A stretch of DNA of 64,000 nt from Sordaria brevicollis (taxonomy: Eukaryota; Ascomycota; Sordariomycetes; Sordariales; Sordariaceae), in the NCBI GenBank assembly GCA_033439795.1, contig JAUTDP010000009.1, positions 62,001 through 126,000 of the forward strand, given 5' to 3'. Below, piece after piece: positions 59,897 through 64,000 of this stretch. The notes beneath the pieces were generated by a model. The model made no database searches, had not been told where the DNA came from, and saw nothing but the letters and a program-made list of their open reading frames with translations. The translations under genes were made by a program, and so were the position numbers. Every line of letters begins with the position of its first letter. Positions within the stretch are counted from its first letter, which is position 1.

Positions 59897-61486
59897 ATGC
59901 GGTCACAGAAACAGATCGCCGCGTCACTGCGGAGGGTTTCGGCAGCCGTGTCCCACGCATCCTCCAACCCCGCGACATCACAGTCATCCAGATCTGCTGC
60001 CGTAGCTGGACTACGGTTATCTCAAGCGCAACCACAACAACAGCAACAGCAAAGATGCCTACACGAACAGGCTCCCCGGCGCAGCGGCGCTTCCAATCCC
60101 GCCATGGCCTTCCCATGTCTTGATGCCCTCGAAACCCGATCCCAAACGCTCAAGAAGCGCTCCGACTCGAGCGGCCCCGAGCCATCCTACGTTGCCGGTG
60201 CCACCCAGACTTTTCATTGCGACGAGCCCCTACTACTCGACTGGGGCGGCATGCTCCCCGAGTTTGACATCGCCTACGAGTCGTGGGGCGAGATGAACGC
60301 CAACAAGTCCAACGTTATTCTACTACACACTGGCCTCTCAGCTTCGTCCCATGCCCACTCCACGCCAGCCAACCCTCAGCCCGGCTGGTGGGAGAAGTTT
60401 ATCGGCCCCGGCCTTTCCCTCGACACCAACAAATATCACATTATCTGCACAAATGTAATCGGAGGCTGCTATGGCTCGACTGGACCGAGTAGTATCGACC
60501 CCGCCGATGGACACCGCTATGCCACCAGGTTTCCCATACTTACGCTTGAGGATATGGTACGGGCACAGTTCCGCCTGCTGGACCACTTGGGGATCAACAA
60601 GCTTTACGCCAGCGTGGGATCGAGTATGGGCGGCATGCAATCTTTGGCCGCCGGCGTACTATTCCCCGAGCGAGTTGGTCGGATCGTTTCCATCAGCGGT
60701 TGCGCCCGGAGTCACCCATACAGCATTGCGATGCGACACACGCAGCGCCAGGTTCTCATGATGGACCCCAACTGGAACCGCGGATTTTACTACGACAACG
60801 TCCCACCACACGCCGGCATGAAGCTGGCGCGCGAGATTGCGACTGTGACGTACCGGTCAGGACCCGAGTGGGAGCTGAGGTTCGGTCGCAGGAGGGCGGA
60901 TCCCAGCAAGCCACCCGCTCTCTGCCCCGACTTTTTGATCGAGACCTATCTGGACCACGCCGGAGAAAAGTTCTGCCTCACGTACGACCCCAACAGTCTG
61001 CTGTACGTCAGCAAAGCCATGGACCTGTTCGACCTGGGTCACGCATGCCGAAAGGCCGCGGCTGCCAGAAGGGCTGAGCGATGGGAGTCATTCCAAAAGG
61101 GTGGTGTGATCTCGTCAAACGGAAACGCGGCATGCAGTCTGACGCTGCCCGACAAGCCCTACGAGGAACAAGTCGAGTCTGGAGGCGAGGTGCAGCCTGA
61201 TTCCGACAATGCGGCCGCACAGTCAACGGAGTCTTCGAAGCCACCTGAGGACCTAATCAAGGGCTTGTCTGCCTTGCGGGACCACCCGGCGTTGGTTATG
61301 GGTGTGGCCAGCGACATTTTGTTCCCAGCGTGGCAGCAGCGCGAGATTGCCGATGCGCTGAGGTTGACGGGGAACCGAAACGTGGCGCATTACGAGCTGA
61401 GTGAGGAGCAGAGCATGTTTGGTCATGACACGTTCTTGCTGGACGTGAAGAATGTTGGTGGAGCTATCAAGAACTTTTTGCAGTGA
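59897..61486 (+). CDS. MetX-family serine O-acyltransferase, CysA/Cys2 type, 529 aa
   Basis: This single-exon frame starts at ATG in ACACCATGCGG. The first 55 residues are rich in Ser, Ala, Arg and Gln with almost no acid, compatible with a mitochondrial presequence. The alpha/beta-hydrolase fold shows the nucleophile elbow GSSMGG with Ser243, the acid Asp473 (V-A-S-D-I-L-F-P) and His510 (F-G-H-D-T-F-L-L-D). The family includes homoserine O-acetyltransferase (Met2/MetX), and automatic annotation would say so. The sequence [21 protein letters not shown] and S-S rather than G-G-S-M instead match fungal CysA of Aspergillus and Cys2 of fission yeast. Those enzymes acylate L-serine for cysteine synthesis. 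Substrate assignment is from remembered family motifs. Confidence 0.8.
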   Translation: MRSQKQIAASLRRVSAAVSHASSNPATSQSSRSAAVAGLRLSQAQPQQQQQQRCLHEQAPRRSGASNPAMAFPCLDALETRSQTLKKRSDSSGPEPSYVAGATQTFHCDEPLLLDWGGMLPEFDIAYESWGEMNANKSNVILLHTGLSASSHAHSTPANPQPGWWEKFIGPGLSLDTNKYHIICTNVIGGCYGSTGPSSIDPADGHRYATRFPILTLEDMVRAQFRLLDHLGINKLYASVGSSMGGMQSLAAGVLFPERVGRIVSISGCARSHPYSIAMRHTQRQVLMMDPNWNRGFYYDNVPPHAGMKLAREIATVTYRSGPEWELRFGRRRADPSKPPALCPDFLIETYLDHAGEKFCLTYDPNSLLYVSKAMDLFDLGHACRKAAAARRAERWESFQKGGVISSNGNAACSLTLPDKPYEEQVESGGEVQPDSDNAAAQSTESSKPPEDLIKGLSALRDHPALVMGVASDILFPAWQQREIADALRLTGNRNVAHYELSEEQSMFGHDTFLLDVKNVGGAIKNFLQ

Positions 61487-62132
61487 TTTTTTCTAAAAAG
61501 AAAAGAAAAGGGGCGATTGTTATTTGTGGTGTATGATACCAGTGATTCGTTTATCTAACTTGAGACATATGGAGGAAGTAAGAAGCTACAGTTAATAGAA
61601 GAGGAAGAGCAAAACGGGAATAACAGACCCTGAGCTAGATCATCGTAGCATACGCATTTCTTTCTTAATGTGCAGGACAGCTGCGTGCACGATATGTCGT
61701 GAATTTGTGTTACGGATCTTGATCAGTAATCACACACAACCTAGTGAAACTTACCGAGTAACCTGCATAGTCGTCAAAGTGACCATAAACGTCAACGACT
61801 AACCAGGTTTGAGTTATCGTGCACTTAACGACGTAATCACTATTGCGTTGTACAGATGATGTTCGGGGATAAGATGATCTACTCAAAGACAAAATGTTGC
61901 CCGAATTTAATTCCGCTTAACTCCTCCGTTATCATTGGGAGGTTGCATGAAGCTATTCACAACGGAAGTCCGCGGACATGGCTCGTCTTCGTATATCAAC
62001 ATAGCCTTTGGCACTCCAATGCCTGTCATAAAGACCCCAAGATTCATCAGATATCCGTATCCAAAAACAGCAAGCATCACCACCTCCCTCACTCTTCCCC
62101 AGCCTACCATCCCCTGAAACAAACGACAACAA
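61487..62132. other. intergenic between acyltransferase and dehydrogenase genes
   Basis: This contains the 3' region of the acyltransferase gene and the promoter and leader of the dehydrogenase gene. The last 60 bp are CA- and CT-rich and lead to the start context AACAAATGAC. No gene was recognised. Confidence 0.5.
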
Positions 62133-63002
62133 ATGACACCAATGACCCCAACAACCTACCAAAAGCTCCTCAACAAACACGTCCTAATCATAGGCGGTTC
62201 CTCCGGTCTAGGCGCCGGCGTCGCCGAAGCCTCCTTGGCGTCTGGAGCCTACGTGACCATCGCCTCTTCTTCCCAAGTCAAAATCGACGCCACTATCGCC
62301 CGTCTCCGCGGACTTTACCCGGATTTGGGGCCAAAGATACAGGGGGTGGTTGTTGATTTGTCTTTTTCCTCTTCAACCACCGAGGCTGGTATCAACGACC
62401 CCGACAGGGTCCTGGAGGAAAAGCTACACCATCTCTTTCTGGTCGCACCAACTTTGCACTCTTCACCGGAGACGACAGAGCAGCGGGAGATAAACCACGT
62501 CATCCTCACCGCCGCCGACGCCCTTTCTTTCCACCCTTTGTCTTCCTCCTCCTCACTCACCCCCTCGACCATCCTCGCTGCATCCCACTTCCGGCTCATC
62601 CTCCCTTTGATCCTTGCCAAAGTCTCTGCTCAGCACCTCCCTCCTTCCTCCACATCTTCCTTGACCTTGACTTCGGGAAGCCTAGCCGAGAAACCCGCCC
62701 CCGGCTGTGCGCTAACGAGTTACTTCGCCGGTGGGCTGGTGTCTCTGGCTAAAGCGTTGGCGGTGGAGATGAAGCCCGTAAGGGTGAATGTGGTTAGGGC
62801 CGGGGTTGTTGATACGGAGTTGTGGAGTGGTAGTTTGGGAGATAATAAAAGGGAGGAGATGATGAGGGGGGTGAGGGAGAGGTCGTTGACGGGAAGGGAA
62901 GGGAAAGTGGAGGATGTGGTGGAGGGGTATATGTGGTTGATGAGGGATGGGAATGCGACGGGGAGTGTTGCGGGGAGTGATGGGGGTGTTTTGATTGTTT
63001 GA
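62133..63002 (+). CDS. atypical short-chain dehydrogenase/reductase, 289 aa
   Basis: This single-exon frame has a Rossmann fold with the cofactor motif GGSSGLGAG at 21-29 and Asp75 after the third strand (G-V-V-V-D-L). The end of the fold is V-R-V-N-V-V-R-A-G-V-V-D-T-E-L-W at 216-231. Ser181 (L-T-S-G-S) sits where the catalytic Ser is expected. The Y-x-x-x-K pair is missing: aligning G-L-V-S-L-A-K-A-L-A-V-E with typical members puts Thr195 and Ala199 in those positions, and Tyr197 is shifted by two. A similar A-x-P-G-x-A loop without Tyr/Lys occurs in an atypical SDR group known from bacteria and fungi. Cofactor binding is likely; classical hydride-transfer chemistry is doubtful. Substrate unknown. 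Confidence 0.82.
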   Translation: MTPMTPTTYQKLLNKHVLIIGGSSGLGAGVAEASLASGAYVTIASSSQVKIDATIARLRGLYPDLGPKIQGVVVDLSFSSSTTEAGINDPDRVLEEKLHHLFLVAPTLHSSPETTEQREINHVILTAADALSFHPLSSSSSLTPSTILAASHFRLILPLILAKVSAQHLPPSSTSSLTLTSGSLAEKPAPGCALTSYFAGGLVSLAKALAVEMKPVRVNVVRAGVVDTELWSGSLGDNKREEMMRGVRERSLTGREGKVEDVVEGYMWLMRDGNATGSVAGSDGGVLIV

Positions 63003-63460
63003 ATGGGGTTTTCTTGTTTTTCTTCGTTGGGGTGGTGAGGTGGGCGGTTGAGTGGAAAGGGACTTAAAGTAAAGAAAGGAGGACAGCAGTGGTTCTTTTG
63101 GTGCTAGAGTTGTGAAGCAGGCAATTGACTTCCCCATTGGGAATGTTTTGATGCCGTCGTGATATTCAGGGGCCTATCCGTGTCCAGGGCAACGAGCGGC
63201 CGCCTTTTTGTGGGGAACCTGCGCCCGGGTTTAACGATGTCTCTGGCAGGGCGTACAGGGCGTTGTAACCCTGTGCCTTCTGAGCCAGTGAGGATTGCCG
63301 TTTAAAATTCGGTTGCCCGGCACACTGTTGAGCTTATCAAGACATCATAGAACTTGTTAGAAACGTGAAAGGAGTGACTGCGTTCCTTTCAAGTACTTAA
63401 ACATAAGGAGTCTCAGAGCAAGATAAGAAAAGCTGAGTTCAATAGCACCAGAAAGTCAAA
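63003..63460. promoter_or_regulatory. intergenic and upstream region of the AlaX-like gene
   Basis: This holds the 3' region of the dehydrogenase gene and the promoter and leader of the last gene. The start context is TCAAAATGG. Nothing else was recognised. Confidence 0.45.
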
Positions 63461-64000
63461 ATGGTCAGTGTTAAAACCACCCCAAGTTAGCACTCACTAA
63501 GCACTAACACTCGCACAGGGCAGCACCGTGGCAAGAACATACTTGGCTTTTCACCACAATGCCAAGCTCTACAAGCTCTCAACCGTGGTCTCGGCGATAA
63601 AGCCGTTTTCTTCCCTCGAAGAAGCCAACAAGCTTCTCTTCAAGACAGGCACAGACAATGACTTCGCCGTGGTAACCGAGAAGACCATCTTCCACCCTCA
63701 AGGAGGTGGCCAGCCCTCCGACGAAGGCGTCATGACCAAGGGTGATGATGTCGTCTTCCGTGTGAGCACGGTCCGGATGGACGCCGTGAACGATGGACAA
63801 GTCCTCCACTTTGGTCGGTTCGACTCTTCATCTGCCAAGTTTCAAGTCGGCGAAACAATCGAACAATCCATCGACGTCGAAAAACGCCTCTTGTACTCCC
63901 GCCTACACACGGCGGGTCACGTCCTAGGCGCTGCGGTCCGGCACTTGCTCGAGAAGGAGATTCCTGGGTTCGACGAGCTGAAGGCGTCGCATTTCCCCGA
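63461..64000 (+). CDS. AlaX-like tRNA-editing protein, 5' part
   Basis: The ATG forms a three-base first coding exon (63461-63463). A 55-nt intron (63464-63518, donor GTCAGT, branch CACTAAC, acceptor CAG) is followed by exon 2 from 63519. Without this intron the frame stops after nine codons. The protein begins M-G-S-T-V-A-R-T-Y-L and continues past the window end after about 161 residues. It shows H-P-Q-G-G-G-Q-P-S-D at 60-69 and the zinc-binding H-x-x-x-H (His131 and His135 in R-L-H-T-A-G-H-V-L), both hallmarks of the alanyl/threonyl-tRNA synthetase second additional domain. Free-standing members (AlaX) hydrolyse mischarged Ser- or Gly-tRNA-Ala. The 3' part, with the remaining zinc ligands, lies outside the window. 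Confidence 0.85.

Overview
The window looks like nuclear DNA of a filamentous ascomycete, most probably Neurospora or a close relative. Genes carry short introns (52-62 nt where measured) with GTRNGT-like donors. Start contexts are of the CAAAATGG type, leaders are long and pyrimidine-rich, and low-complexity Gln/Ser/Pro tracts are common. The first 22.7 kb shows the signature of repeat-induced point mutation (RIP): it is extremely AT-rich, CpA/TpG is nearly absent, TpA is in large excess, and most remaining C/G sits in CpG or CC/GG. Every identification here is by eye; no database search was possible.

Positions 1 to about 22,680 are RIP-mutated repeat DNA with a nested structure. An unrecognised mutated block (1-6960) is followed by a short unmutated island. 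Then comes a segment bounded by inverted repeats of about 110 bp (7105 and 22818), interpreted as a DNA transposon. Its interior is split by a complete 11.3-kb Ty3/gypsy chromovirus (9815-21147) with 310-bp LTRs, 7/8-bp inverted LTR ends and a 5-bp AAAAT target duplication. The chromovirus reverse-transcriptase coding region is split by a third insertion (about 15,266-17,900) with perfect 10-bp inverted ends, long TTTA and TTATTTA arrays, and about 1 kb of unmutated sequence.

From 22.8 kb the DNA becomes ordinary. It holds, in order: a 1145-aa Pro/Gly-rich protein with tandem repeats (+); a divergent gamma-glutamylcyclotransferase-like protein (+); a SLC35F-type ten-helix transporter (+); a six-exon conserved protein with a 21-nt microexon (-); a roughly 12-kb stretch with no convincing gene; a Cid1/Cid13-type non-canonical poly(A) polymerase with a very long tail (+); an F-box-like two-exon protein (-); a MetX-family acyltransferase of the serine (CysA/Cys2) type (+); an atypical short-chain dehydrogenase (+); and the 5' part of an AlaX-like tRNA-editing protein running off the end (+).

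The genes do not form a cluster or a common pathway. The - strand F-box-like gene and the + strand acyltransferase are divergent and share a roughly 0.9-kb upstream region. The SLC35F gene and the six-exon gene are convergent. The most unusual material is the nested mobile DNA: the three layers can be ordered in time, and the two LTRs of the chromovirus carry mirror-image RIP gradients.
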